NCBI GenBank assembly: GCA_012719955.1
Contig: JAAXZI010000066.1
Coordinates: 1-39,578 of the forward strand
DNA: 39,578 nt
Reading direction: 5' to 3'
Origin: Phycisphaerae bacterium
Lineage (GTDB): Bacteria; Planctomycetota; Phycisphaerae; UBA1845; PWPN01
Shown: in pieces, positions 7,918 through 15,754 of the stretch
How positions within the stretch are numbered: position 1 is the first letter of the stretch
How the letters are laid out: each line of letters begins with the position of its first letter
Translations under genes and position numbers: made by a program
Notes under the pieces: generated by a model
The model's input: the letters and a program-made list of their open reading frames with translations, nothing else
Database searches by the model: none
What the model was told of the DNA's origin: nothing

Positions 7918-8883
7918 TCAGCTCTTGCTGATGTGGCACGGATACATCGCGATGTGCTCGGCGATGTTGTCCGCGTATTTCTGCATGGCTTCCTGGATAA
8001 TGGCCGGTTCATCGGCCTCGACGTCCGGATTCACCAGCGGGCCTTTGACGATCAGGCGGAAGTAGAAGTTCTTTCGGGAGACCACGAATCCCTGCAGGAT
8101 CGGGGCCCCGCAGCGTAGGGCGATCTGCATGGTTCCGGTGAGAAACTTCTTCTCCTCTCCGAACATCTTCACCGTGACGGTCCGGAGGTGCGCGCCGCGG
8201 TCGCGTCCGACGTCCAGGGCGGTGCCGAGCACGTACCCTTCTTCGAAGCAGCGATACAACGCCCGCGGATAGGTGTCGGCGAAAAACATGCGGATGTCGC
8301 GGAACTCCGGGAAGGTTTCGTCGTAGCGTTCCTGCACGTATCGGCGCAGGGGGCCTTCATTGCGGTCGCGAACGCCGGCCACCTTGTAACCCATCAGGGC
8401 CATGAGCAGCAGCAGGACATGGTGCGAGCCGTTATGGCTCATGCAGCAGTACACGCCCTTGTTGCGGGCGATGGCCTCATCGAGAATGTCCTTGCGCTGC
8501 CATTTAACGCGCTTCAGAATCTTTTCACGCGGCAATTTATCGAAGATCAGGTAGAACAGTTTGTCGCAGCGGGTCCGCATGAAGTGGCGCAGGCATGCGC
8601 CGCGCACGGCCTGGCATTCCTTCTGATCGAGGGTCGCCCCGAACACTTTTCTGAGCTGCTCGTGAAAGCGACGGCGGCGCTTGTAATTGAGCACCCATTC
8701 GCAGAAGCCGAACACCTGCCCGAAGAGGTACAACCCCTTGAGCGAGAAACACGAGGCCCACGCCCACAGGAAACCTCGTACAAACATAAACTTAAGACGC
8801 GTCAGCAAGCCCAGTGGCGGGGGGCTGGGGTCCTCGGTGCCCGACGTCCGGCTCGTTATTGATCGGTCTACAGCCATGCTCAT
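7918..8883 (-). CDS. LpxL/HtrB-like lysophospholipid or lipid A acyltransferase
   Basis: Members of this family move acyl chains onto lipid A precursors or related lipids at the inner face of the cytoplasmic membrane. From ATG 8883 the protein is 321 residues; a TTG at 8904 would add seven. One hydrophobic segment occurs early (about residues 35-60). The catalytic block reads KGVYCCMSHNGSHHVLLLL, with H150 as the expected catalytic base. The usual HX4(D/E) acidic partner is His155 instead, so the dyad looks altered. A later block RDRNEGPLRRYVQERY matches the family pattern around the acceptor site. It stands alone, converges with the small ORF on its left and diverges from the phosphatase gene on its right. 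No clear ribosome site is seen. Confidence 0.72.
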   Translation of the reverse strand: MSMAVDRSITSRTSGTEDPSPPPLGLLTRLKFMFVRGFLWAWASCFSLKGLYLFGQVFGFCEWVLNYKRRRRFHEQLRKVFGATLDQKECQAVRGACLRHFMRTRCDKLFYLIFDKLPREKILKRVKWQRKDILDEAIARNKGVYCCMSHNGSHHVLLLLMALMGYKVAGVRDRNEGPLRRYVQERYDETFPEFRDIRMFFADTYPRALYRCFEEGYVLGTALDVGRDRGAHLRTVTVKMFGEEKKFLTGTMQIALRCGAPILQGFVVSRKNFYFRLIVKGPLVNPDVEADEPAIIQEAMQKYADNIAEHIAMYPCHISKS

Positions 8884-9241
8884 TACTCTAAGGTTATCGG
8901 ACAATTGCGGTCAATGCCAGCAATGCGCCAGTCTGCAGCCAGGGTTCCGGCGCGGATGGCGGCGGATTAGAGCGTCTGAAAGGGGGGTGGGGTTCTGAAA
9001 CCGCTTGCTCATCCCCCCTGCACCTCTGTTCGTTCTCCGCTAAACTACTGGTATCGCTGCCCGTGGTTGAGTTTCACGCCGCCCGTGGCGGCCGGGCTCC
9101 GGATCGGCCGTTGAGGTAACCAACCAATTTTCATGCCGGCCGTCTGGACCCTGGAAGTGCGAAAACCGGTTGACCGGGAGCGACCCCGGACTTTCGTAGC
9201 GCCGCCGTGTTGGCAGCAATACAACCCCTACAGGAGTCGTT
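8884..9241. other. Divergent intergenic region with no gene seen
   Basis: This 358-base spacer separates the divergent acyltransferase and phosphatase genes. It includes a G-run (AAAGGGGGGTGGGG near 8978) and the ribosome-binding site of the phosphatase, AGGAG at 9231-9235. Short frames inside it have no recognisable content. No promoter can be assigned with confidence. Confidence 0.5.
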
Positions 9242-10066
9242 GTGGCCCTTTACGATCAACATCTGCATTCACGGTTTTCAGTCGATTCCGATACAGATCC
9301 GGTCGAGAATGCCCGCCAGGCCCTCTCCCTGGGACTGGCCGGCCTGAGTATCACTGACCACCTTGACACGCACCCGACCGAGTGGCCCATCTGCCGTTAT
9401 GACTACGACGGGATTGCCGCCGCCGTGGCCGGACTCCGCGAGCAGTTCGGCGACCGGCTGTTCATCGGGCATGGCATTGAGGTCTGCTACCAGCCGGAGC
9501 AGATGAGCCGCATATTGCCGTTCGTGGAGTCCCACCGATTCGACATCGTGCTTTTGAGCGTCCATTGGTTTGGCGGGCGGGCTCTGCACGTTCGCGAGCA
9601 TTGGGACGGGTTGGATGCCGCGGCCGGCACGCGGGCTTACCTGGAAGCGGTTCTGTCCGCGGCCCGCTTCGTCCTGGAGTTGAAGCGCCAGGGGCGCAAG
9701 CCCTTCGACGTTCTGGGGCATCTGGACCTGGTCAAGCGTTATACCGTGCGATATTTCAACACGTTCGAGGTCCGTTCACAGCGGGAAATCATTGACGAAA
9801 TCCTGCGCACCTGCCTGGAAGCCGAGCTGGTGCCGGAGGTGAACTTGAGCAGCCTGCGTCAGTCCTTGCCCGAGCCCATGCCGGCCGACTGGGTGATTCG
9901 CCGGTATGCCGAACTGGGCGGCGAGGCCATGACCCTGGGCAGCGACGCGCACAGCCCGGAGCACGTGGGGGCGCACTTCAAGGAGGGCGCGGCCATGCTT
10001 CGCGAGGGGGGCATTCGCCGGCTGGCTGTCTTTAAAGACCGCTGCCGGGAGGATGTGGACTTGTAG
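9242..10066 (+). CDS. PHP-family histidinol-phosphatase
   Basis: The product is a 274-residue PHP-domain metal-dependent phosphoesterase of the HisK/HisJ type, which in histidine synthesis dephosphorylates L-histidinol phosphate. The first PHP motif, H7-L-H9, lies in DQHLHSRFSVDSD. Further metal-ligand motifs follow: ITDHLDTH (about 37-44), a glutamate in GHGIEVCY (about 80), a histidine in LLSVHWF (about 105), DVLGHLDLV (about 160) and GSDAHSPEHVG near the C-terminus. The start is GTG 9242, with AGGAG 6 bases upstream. No other histidine genes are nearby, so a different phosphorylated substrate is possible. Confidence 0.85.
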   Translation: MALYDQHLHSRFSVDSDTDPVENARQALSLGLAGLSITDHLDTHPTEWPICRYDYDGIAAAVAGLREQFGDRLFIGHGIEVCYQPEQMSRILPFVESHRFDIVLLSVHWFGGRALHVREHWDGLDAAAGTRAYLEAVLSAARFVLELKRQGRKPFDVLGHLDLVKRYTVRYFNTFEVRSQREIIDEILRTCLEAELVPEVNLSSLRQSLPEPMPADWVIRRYAELGGEAMTLGSDAHSPEHVGAHFKEGAAMLREGGIRRLAVFKDRCREDVDL

Positions 10067-10112
10067 TATCCAGGCACGGCCCTCCCGAGGGGCCGGACGC
10101 CGGTTGGGTTCA

Positions 10113-10541
10113 TCACTGTGTCTTGCCGACCAGGAAGGAAAACAGCAGCAGTGCCAGCACGATGGTGGTGATGGCCACGTACGCGCGATCGCGCTGGTAG
10201 ACGAAACTGATGATGGAGACGAGCACCCGCATGACCGGCGTGGCGATCAGGGCCAGGAGGCCGGCGGCCACGAAGGCTCGGCCCTGCAGATTCCACATGC
10301 CTTTGGCTACCGCCGGCAGGGAGTGCGGGAAGTCCGCTTCCGGCCCGACCAATTGGCTCAGCTCGGTTCGCGACGTCACGTAATCCGGGTGATGGATGAA
10401 TGACAGGATGGTGCCGCCCAGGACCAGGAAGAGGCTGACGCCCACCCCGATGCGCAGCACCGTGCTGATCCAGAGCTCCATCTGGCGGAACTTGTCGTTT
10501 GCCGCGTCCTGGGCGGGCGGTGGTTGCGGCGCATCGCTCAT
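10113..10541 (-). CDS. DUF1634 membrane protein coupled to TauE/SafE permease
   Basis: The product is 142 residues from ATG 10541. A hydrophilic Pro-rich start is followed by three membrane segments (about residues 23-48, 83-108 and 118-138). The pattern and gene partner fit DUF1634, which is commonly found next to TauE/SafE permeases. The start overlaps the stop of the permease gene as ATGA (10538-10541), so translation is coupled. It probably works with or stabilises the permease; the exact role is unknown. Confidence 0.82.
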   Translation of the reverse strand: MSDAPQPPPAQDAANDKFRQMELWISTVLRIGVGVSLFLVLGGTILSFIHHPDYVTSRTELSQLVGPEADFPHSLPAVAKGMWNLQGRAFVAAGLLALIATPVMRVLVSIISFVYQRDRAYVAITTIVLALLLFSFLVGKTQ

Positions 10542-11380
10542 AATCCGCTCCAGCCTTTCCTGAGCATCTGCAGCGAAGTCCACAGCAGAATCACTACGAA
10601 CACGATCCGGATGTGCCGGTTCTGCAGCCTGCCCAGCAGGTGCGAACCGGCGGTGGCGCCCAGTACCACCCCGGCGGCCACCGGCCCGGCGATGAACGGA
10701 TCGATCTCGCCGCGCGCGAAGTACACGCCCGCGCTGGCCGCTCCGGTTACACCGATCATGAAGGTGCTGGTGGCCGTGGAAACCTTGATGGGCAGGTGCA
10801 TAGCGATGTCCATGGCTGGCACCTTGAGGATCCCCGAGCCGATGCCCAGCAGCCCGCTGAGTACGCCGGCCACGTACATGACGCCCAACGCCAGACGGGT
10901 GTGCGTGACCTGGTAGACGATCTCCTTACGTGCCGCGCGGTCATAAAACACGCTGTGCAACCGCAGGCGGGTGGCCAGGGGATCGGGCGGAGCCGGGTCG
11001 CCGATGTGCTCGTGGCGCTTGCGGAACATGGCCAGGGCCGAATAAGCCAGGACGAGTCCGAAGATGATGTAGAGGAAAACGCTATTGATGCGTCCGGCCA
11101 CGTAGGCGCCGCTTACGGCCCCGGCGGCGGTGGCCATCTCAAGGAGCATCGCCACGCGCAGATTGGCCATCTGCCCGCGGACATAAGCCGCGGCCGCGCC
11201 GCAGGAGGTCGCGATGATCGAGATGATGGATGCCCCGATGGCGAAACGAATATCGATCCCCAGCAGCAGCGTGAGCGCCGGCACAACGATGATGCCGCCG
11301 CCCAACCCCAGCAGTGAGCCAAGCACCCCTGCTGCCAGGGAAATACCAAAGGTGATCAGCGTGAATTCCAGCGGCGTCAT
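10538..11380 (-). CDS. TauE/SafE-family permease (sulfite/organosulfonate-type exporter)
   Basis: The product is a 280-residue protein with about eight hydrophobic segments and the duplicated glycine-rich pattern of the TauE/SafE family (GLGGGIIVVPALTLLLG near residue 26 and LLGIGSGILKVPAMDIAM near 180). These permeases export sulfite, sulfonates or other small anions; the substrate cannot be read from sequence. ATG 11380 has no obvious Shine-Dalgarno site. Its stop overlaps the start of the DUF1634 gene, forming a two-gene operon. Confidence 0.9.
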   Translation of the reverse strand: MTPLEFTLITFGISLAAGVLGSLLGLGGGIIVVPALTLLLGIDIRFAIGASIISIIATSCGAAAAYVRGQMANLRVAMLLEMATAAGAVSGAYVAGRINSVFLYIIFGLVLAYSALAMFRKRHEHIGDPAPPDPLATRLRLHSVFYDRAARKEIVYQVTHTRLALGVMYVAGVLSGLLGIGSGILKVPAMDIAMHLPIKVSTATSTFMIGVTGAASAGVYFARGEIDPFIAGPVAAGVVLGATAGSHLLGRLQNRHIRIVFVVILLWTSLQMLRKGWSGL

Positions 11381-11790
11381 AGCGGAGGTATAACCGATCC
11401 ACTGCTCAAGGCAAAGCCGTCAACGCACTGAGAAGCCGGACGGCGGGCAAAATAAAGGGCCGCGGGGAGGGACGGAGCCCATCCCCGAGCCCTGACCTCC
11501 AAATTTCGGCTCCCGCGGAGGATGCCGGAATCGTCGCCGCTGCGTGCAAACTGCCCCGGGCGGTCGGATACGGCCAGTGTGCCATACGCCGCCCGGTGAC
11601 CCATACGTCTTATTATACGGTTTCCGTTGCAAACTTGGGCAGGTTCCGGCCTGGTTGCTGGGCGTCGCGGTTGTGATCGTTTAGCTCTTCGCGTTCCCCC
11701 CTCTGAAGAGGCGGAGGGGGGCCAACGCAGAAGAGGTGGGGCACCCAGCGGAAGAGGTGGGGCACCCACCCCACAAGATTCATTTGCAAT
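11381..11790. other. Repeat-rich spacer with no gene seen
   Basis: This 410-base stretch carries a dispersed repeat at 11617-11682, described separately. It also has two near copies of GAAGAGGTGGGGCACCCA at about 11730-11748 and 11751-11769, followed by CCCCAC. The same GTGGGGCACCC or GGTGGCCCACC words recur at about 19340 and 19404. Reading frames through it have no recognisable protein content. Confidence 0.6.
11617..11682 (-). repeat. Dispersed repeat, copy 1
   Basis: Read on the minus strand, this 66-base segment begins AAACGATCAC and ends TTTGCAACGGAAACCGT. It aligns along its length with 19917-19983 on the plus strand, matching at about three quarters of positions by eye and at 22 of the last 24. 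The two copies are inverted relative to each other and both lie in noncoding spacers. Confidence 0.8.
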
Positions 11791-12012
11791 TCATTCAGTC
11801 TGGAAGCTCTCGACTTCGAAGCCGGCACGCTCCACGGCGGCCATGAGGTCGTTGATGCCGTTTTCCCGGTCGTCATGACTGACTCGGGCGGTCTGGCTCT
11901 GCAGATCCACCTGGGCTACCTGGACGCCGGGAACTGTTTTGAGGCTCCTGGTGAGGGCCTGGACGCAATGATCGCAGGTCATCCCGCGCACCTTGAAAAT
12001 ATGCGTGGCCAT
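11791..12012 (-). CDS. CopZ-like heavy-metal-associated (HMA) protein
   Basis: The product is a 73-residue single HMA domain that binds and passes on Cu(I) or a similar metal in the cytoplasm. The metal-binding motif GMTCDHC is at residues 10-16. The ferredoxin-like fold pattern follows (VPGVQVAQVDLQSQTARV, then a C-terminal AAVERAGFEVE). ATG 12012 has AGGAGG about 6 bases upstream. It lies just downstream of the PLP-enzyme gene on the same strand with a 19-base gap, so the two are probably co-transcribed. No copper ATPase is present in the window. Confidence 0.92.
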   Translation of the reverse strand: MATHIFKVRGMTCDHCVQALTRSLKTVPGVQVAQVDLQSQTARVSHDDRENGINDLMAAVERAGFEVESFQTE

Positions 12013-12031
12013 ACAGTCCTCCTGCCAGAGA

Positions 12032-13024
12032 CTATAGGCTGAACAGATCGCGCCGGGCCATGAGGCCGAATGCGCCGCCGGTATGCAGGAACACGGGCGT
12101 GGCCCCCTCGCGCACTCCACCGGCGCGGATGGTGGCCAGCATTCCGGCCATGGCCTTGCCCGTATAGACCGGGTCCAGCAGCAGTCCCTCGGTGCGGGCC
12201 AGCAGCGAAATGGTCTCCACCGCCTCAGGGTAGGGAATGGCGTAGCCCTCGCCAATGAAACCGTCGATCAACTCGATGGGGGTCTGCTCCTCTTCCAAGT
12301 CCAGGCGGTACTCGGCCACCGTCTGACGTTCCAGGCGGCGCAACTCGCGCTGAAAATAATCGACGCTGTCGCTGACCGGTACGCCCAGGACACGCCACTT
12401 ATCGCAGTTCAGCAGGGCTTTGCCCAGCATCAGTCCGACGTGCGTCCCGCCGGAGCTGGTGGCGCAGAAGAGGTCTATTTCGTTCTCGCGCCCCAGTTGT
12501 TCCACCAATTCGGCCATGCAGCGGATATAGCCCCAGCAGCCCAGTGGAATGGATGCGCCCACGGGGAAGAAGTACGGCGTCCGCCCGGCCGCTCGTTCCG
12601 CGTCCATGGCCTCGTCGAGCAGTTCCTGACGGCGACCGTTGTACTCTTCGGGTGCGTGGAAGCTCACCTGAGCGCCGAACAGCCGGTCGAGGAAGAGATT
12701 GCCGTCCAGCGGCGGGTTGGGATCGGGAGACCGCAGCAGCAGCCGCACATTCAGGCCCAGCCGTGCACCGATGGCGGCGGTGGCCCGGCAGTGGTTGGAC
12801 TGGAAGCCGCCGTGGGTGACCAGGGTTGTGGCCCGGTGGGCCAGCGCGTCAGCCACCACGTACTCGAGCTTGCGCACCTTGTTCCCGCTGAGCTCAAATC
12901 CGCTCAGGTCGTCGCGCTTGACCAATACCCGCGGCACGCCGAGCTGGCGGGCGAGATTGCTGAGCTCCACAACCGGCGTGGGGAGCTGGGCCAGGGGCAC
13001 TCGTTTCGGTTCATTCGGGTGCAT
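12032..13024 (-). CDS. PLP enzyme, D-cysteine desulfhydrase/ACC deaminase family
   Basis: The product is a 330-residue fold-type II PLP enzyme. The family includes D-cysteine desulfhydrase (releasing pyruvate, sulfide and ammonia) and 1-aminocyclopropane-1-carboxylate deaminase. The PLP lysine is expected at K49 in [11 protein letters not shown], followed by a [14 protein letters not shown] block and a glycine-rich phosphate loop [11 protein letters not shown]. The C-terminal substrate region reads [16 protein letters not shown] 13024 is preferred to TTG 13060, although no strong ribosome site is visible. Substrate is not certain from motifs alone. The neighbouring HMA gene suggests the pair may share an operon, and the upstream sulfur-linked permease is noted only as context. 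Confidence 0.85.
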   Translation of the reverse strand: MHPNEPKRVPLAQLPTPVVELSNLARQLGVPRVLVKRDDLSGFELSGNKVRKLEYVVADALAHRATTLVTHGGFQSNHCRATAAIGARLGLNVRLLLRSPDPNPPLDGNLFLDRLFGAQVSFHAPEEYNGRRQELLDEAMDAERAAGRTPYFFPVGASIPLGCWGYIRCMAELVEQLGRENEIDLFCATSSGGTHVGLMLGKALLNCDKWRVLGVPVSDSVDYFQRELRRLERQTVAEYRLDLEEEQTPIELIDGFIGEGYAIPYPEAVETISLLARTEGLLLDPVYTGKAMAGMLATIRAGGVREGATPVFLHTGGAFGLMARRDLFSL

Positions 13025-13132
13025 GGCCTGAGTGTATCCGAAGGACTGGCGGAGAATCAATTATTCGAGCCCGGAATGATACGATGAGGGGGCTGGCAAA
13101 GGATTCTGGTGAAGTGGCCGGGCACATCAGGA

Positions 13133-13153
13133 GGGCGGGCAACCTGCCCGCCT
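13133..13153. other. GC-rich hairpin downstream of the VWA gene
   Basis: GCGGGCA (13135-13141) pairs with TGCCCGC (13145-13151) around a 3-base loop, extended by one G-C pair and a G-T wobble. It lies between the end of the VWA gene and the start of the PLP gene, both on the minus strand. No T run follows on either strand, so it is at best a weak terminator. Confidence 0.4.
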
Positions 13154-13285
13154 CAAAGGCGTGCAGGATGCCCGCCCTCCGGGGCCCCGCGTCACCCCGC
13201 CACAAAGAATTGCCACACCCCGCGATGAGAGCCTGTTGCCCGCTCCCGCCAGGCGGTTCGCGGAACTCTCGAGCTGGAAAAAGCA

Positions 13286-15181
13286 TTATTCCATCAGCAC
13301 GACCGAGCGCCGGCCGCCCAGATCCCTGAAAATCTGCTGGAGTTGCTCGCGATAGCTCTCTACATCGCCGCCGGCGTGGAAATGCTCGCCCTGGCCGATC
13401 TGGGCCACCTGCTCCATCAACTCCTGATCGGAATCCACGCCCACGCTCACGCAGTAGATGCGAATTCTCTGCGGGTGGGCAAGGTGCGCATCGCGGGCGG
13501 CCTTGAGCGTATCTTCGATGGGTCGGCGATCGTAGGGGAGATATTGGCTTGGCTCGGAGCGCGTCTGGTTGGCGTTTCCATCGGTCAGCAGGACCATGAT
13601 CTTGGCGGCATTGTCGCGGCCGCGGGGACTTTGCAGCAACACTTCGGCGCCGCGATCGATGCCCTGGGCGATGTTGGTGTTCGTGCTCCACATGCCGGCC
13701 TGCAAAGTGGCAACCTGGTCCCGCAGGAGATTCAGATCATCGGTGAGCCAGGAGAGTGCGGAGGGCTTTTGGGCCGGACCGTATCCCTGGGTGCTGTACG
13801 CGGCGGTGCCCACCAGGTCATTGCTTTCGAGGGATTCAATGATGTTGAGCGACTCCTGGACGGCGTTGGCTACCGCGCCCATAGGCTCTTCCGGCGCGCC
13901 CGCAAGCCCCGGCGAGTCGTTGTGGCTCGGGTATTTGTCCTGGGGGAAATCGACAAGCGTCTTCAAACCGAACCGCCAGCGTAACTGGGGGTTGCCGTAA
14001 TAGCTCAAATCTGGATCGTACATGAGGAAACGCTGGCTCAGGCCCGTGTTGGAAGTAATGTTGTCGGCCTTGGTGATGTCGGAGACGTAGTCGATGTATT
14101 CGTCCCAGCTTCCGCCGATTTTCCTGCATTTTGTGGCCGGATTGATGGCGCCGGACGGGTAGGGGACCAGGTTGACGACTTCGTTCGCGCCGATGGTCGT
14201 ATCGGTTGACCCGCTGGGAATCCATCGGTCGATGCCCAGGGCCACGCGCACACGGCGGCGGTAATTGGCGCGCTCGGAGCTGCTGCTGCGGTTGGTCTCC
14301 GGGCCCGCGCTGCCGGCGGTCTTGATGGTCGTGATCTGCTTGGAGGTATAAGGCGTCAGTCCCTGCGCGATCAGGCTTTGGTTAATCCAGTCCGCGGTGA
14401 GATGGTTCCAGTTGACGCCCCGTTTGAGTTGCACCAGGCCGGGATCATTGGCGTAATTCCAGCCCGGCCCTGTCACCTCGGTCCCCCAGGCGGTCATATT
14501 GCCGAACGTGGGGCCGACCGGCAGCCCATTCTGCATCGGCTGAGGCGCCAGATCGGTGTCCCACAGGTGGACCCACACCTCACGGTTGCGGATGTCTGTG
14601 AGCCGATAATGAACCAGCGAGCTGTCGTCGTTGTGCGAGGCGGACAGGTCGAGCACAAAGGCGATGTCGCGGGGCGTGAGGACGGCGGTGGCCGTCGCCG
14701 ACACATTGACCGAGCGAAGGCCGAATACGCCGGCGAAGAAGGCCGGCACCGGCCCGGCCGGCGAACCGGCCGTTCGCCGGGCCCGGACCCGCACCGCGTT
14801 GGGAAACGCCTCCGTCGGCTCAAATACGTATTTGCCGTCCGGCCCAATGTGCGCGTGACCGAAAATAACGTCGGTTGCCGGGTCAATCCGGAGGGGTTCA
14901 TTCAATACGGTGTTTCGCAGCGCGTAATCGGCGGCGGTCATCCTGGCCCGGGCCAGCGGGTTGTCTGCGCCCTTGGCCCCCAGTTCCGATGCGGCGGCCA
15001 GGGCCGCCGCGTCCGCCGTTCGCTGGAGCTCGGCACGGACGTGGTAGATCAACCCGACGTCGATCGTCAATGCAGTGAAGGCCAGAAGCGTGGTGGTACT
15101 GACCGCCACGAGTGGGATCACCGAGCCGCGACGATGGTAATGCTTCGATTGCAAAAAGGCTGGTTGGGCAACGGTTCTCAT
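13286..15181 (-). CDS. TadG-like protein with von Willebrand A domain
   Basis: The product is 631 residues. The N-terminus has a basic HRRGS stretch, one membrane anchor (about residues 19-48) and the helix of TadE/TadG pilus-assembly proteins (VRAELQRTADAAALAAASELG). The VWA domain shows the metal-ion site motif D178-L-S180-A-S182 and a second conserved aspartate, D534, in LLTDGNAN. The region between them, about residues 190-430, is a large insertion. The C-terminus reads FHAGGDVESYREQLQQIFRDL. ATG 15181 has GGAGGAG 6 bases upstream; the open frame continues to 15430 without family content. The role is probably at the cell surface, in adhesion or pilus assembly. No other tad genes are adjacent. 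Confidence 0.85.
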   Translation of the reverse strand: MRTVAQPAFLQSKHYHRRGSVIPLVAVSTTTLLAFTALTIDVGLIYHVRAELQRTADAAALAAASELGAKGADNPLARARMTAADYALRNTVLNEPLRIDPATDVIFGHAHIGPDGKYVFEPTEAFPNAVRVRARRTAGSPAGPVPAFFAGVFGLRSVNVSATATAVLTPRDIAFVLDLSASHNDDSSLVHYRLTDIRNREVWVHLWDTDLAPQPMQNGLPVGPTFGNMTAWGTEVTGPGWNYANDPGLVQLKRGVNWNHLTADWINQSLIAQGLTPYTSKQITTIKTAGSAGPETNRSSSSERANYRRRVRVALGIDRWIPSGSTDTTIGANEVVNLVPYPSGAINPATKCRKIGGSWDEYIDYVSDITKADNITSNTGLSQRFLMYDPDLSYYGNPQLRWRFGLKTLVDFPQDKYPSHNDSPGLAGAPEEPMGAVANAVQESLNIIESLESNDLVGTAAYSTQGYGPAQKPSALSWLTDDLNLLRDQVATLQAGMWSTNTNIAQGIDRGAEVLLQSPRGRDNAAKIMVLLTDGNANQTRSEPSQYLPYDRRPIEDTLKAARDAHLAHPQRIRIYCVSVGVDSDQELMEQVAQIGQGEHFHAGGDVESYREQLQQIFRDLGGRRSVVLME

Positions 15182-15754
15182 GCGATCTCCTCCAGTGCGT
15201 CCGGTTGCTAACGGGGTTTGGCAATTGCTGACGCCCCGGCATACGGGAACGATCACGGTTCCTGGAAGCTGCCCCTGATTTCCACAGGAGAAGATAAAAT
15301 ACGCAGAGAGCAGGCATCCTGAAAAAAACTCTCCCAATGGGGAGTCTGCCCCCACGCGAGCGATAATCCCCCGCCGGGAGGCGGGAAAAACGAGATCCGG
15401 CCGTCTATCCGGCCGTCCAATTTCTGACATCAGACCTTAACGCGTATAACGATCAGGAAAACTGGGCCAATATTGATTTTTGTCCGTCCTGCGATCCCCG
15501 AGCCGCCGGCTGCCTCCGGCCGGTAGCCTGCCTGCAAGGGGGGTGCTATTCACAGGCGGCAGGCCCGCATCACCCACGACTGAACTTGGTGACGTACTCA
15601 AGATAGATCGATGAGTTTGCAGGCGTCATCACGGCGCGAGCCGGGGCAATTGGTCCCTGAACGATCAGACAGGGGGCTATCCTGCCGATATTCAATAAGT
15701 TAGGATGAGAGACGGATTCGATTACAGGACTCCTGGAAAGGAACACAGCCGCAC
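15182..15754. other. Divergent spacer with no gene seen
   Basis: This 573-base region lies between the VWA gene (-) and the GH15 gene (+). It holds a small inverted repeat CCCGCC-GGGA-GGCGGG at 15370-15385 and an AT-richer stretch near 15440-15485. I see no reading frame with recognisable content and no convincing promoter pair. Confidence 0.5.

Noticed and set aside
12083-13087. 334-codon open frame antisense to the PLP enzyme
   Set aside because: The opposite strand carries a clear PLP-enzyme with its lysine and phosphate loop. This frame shows only low-complexity text.
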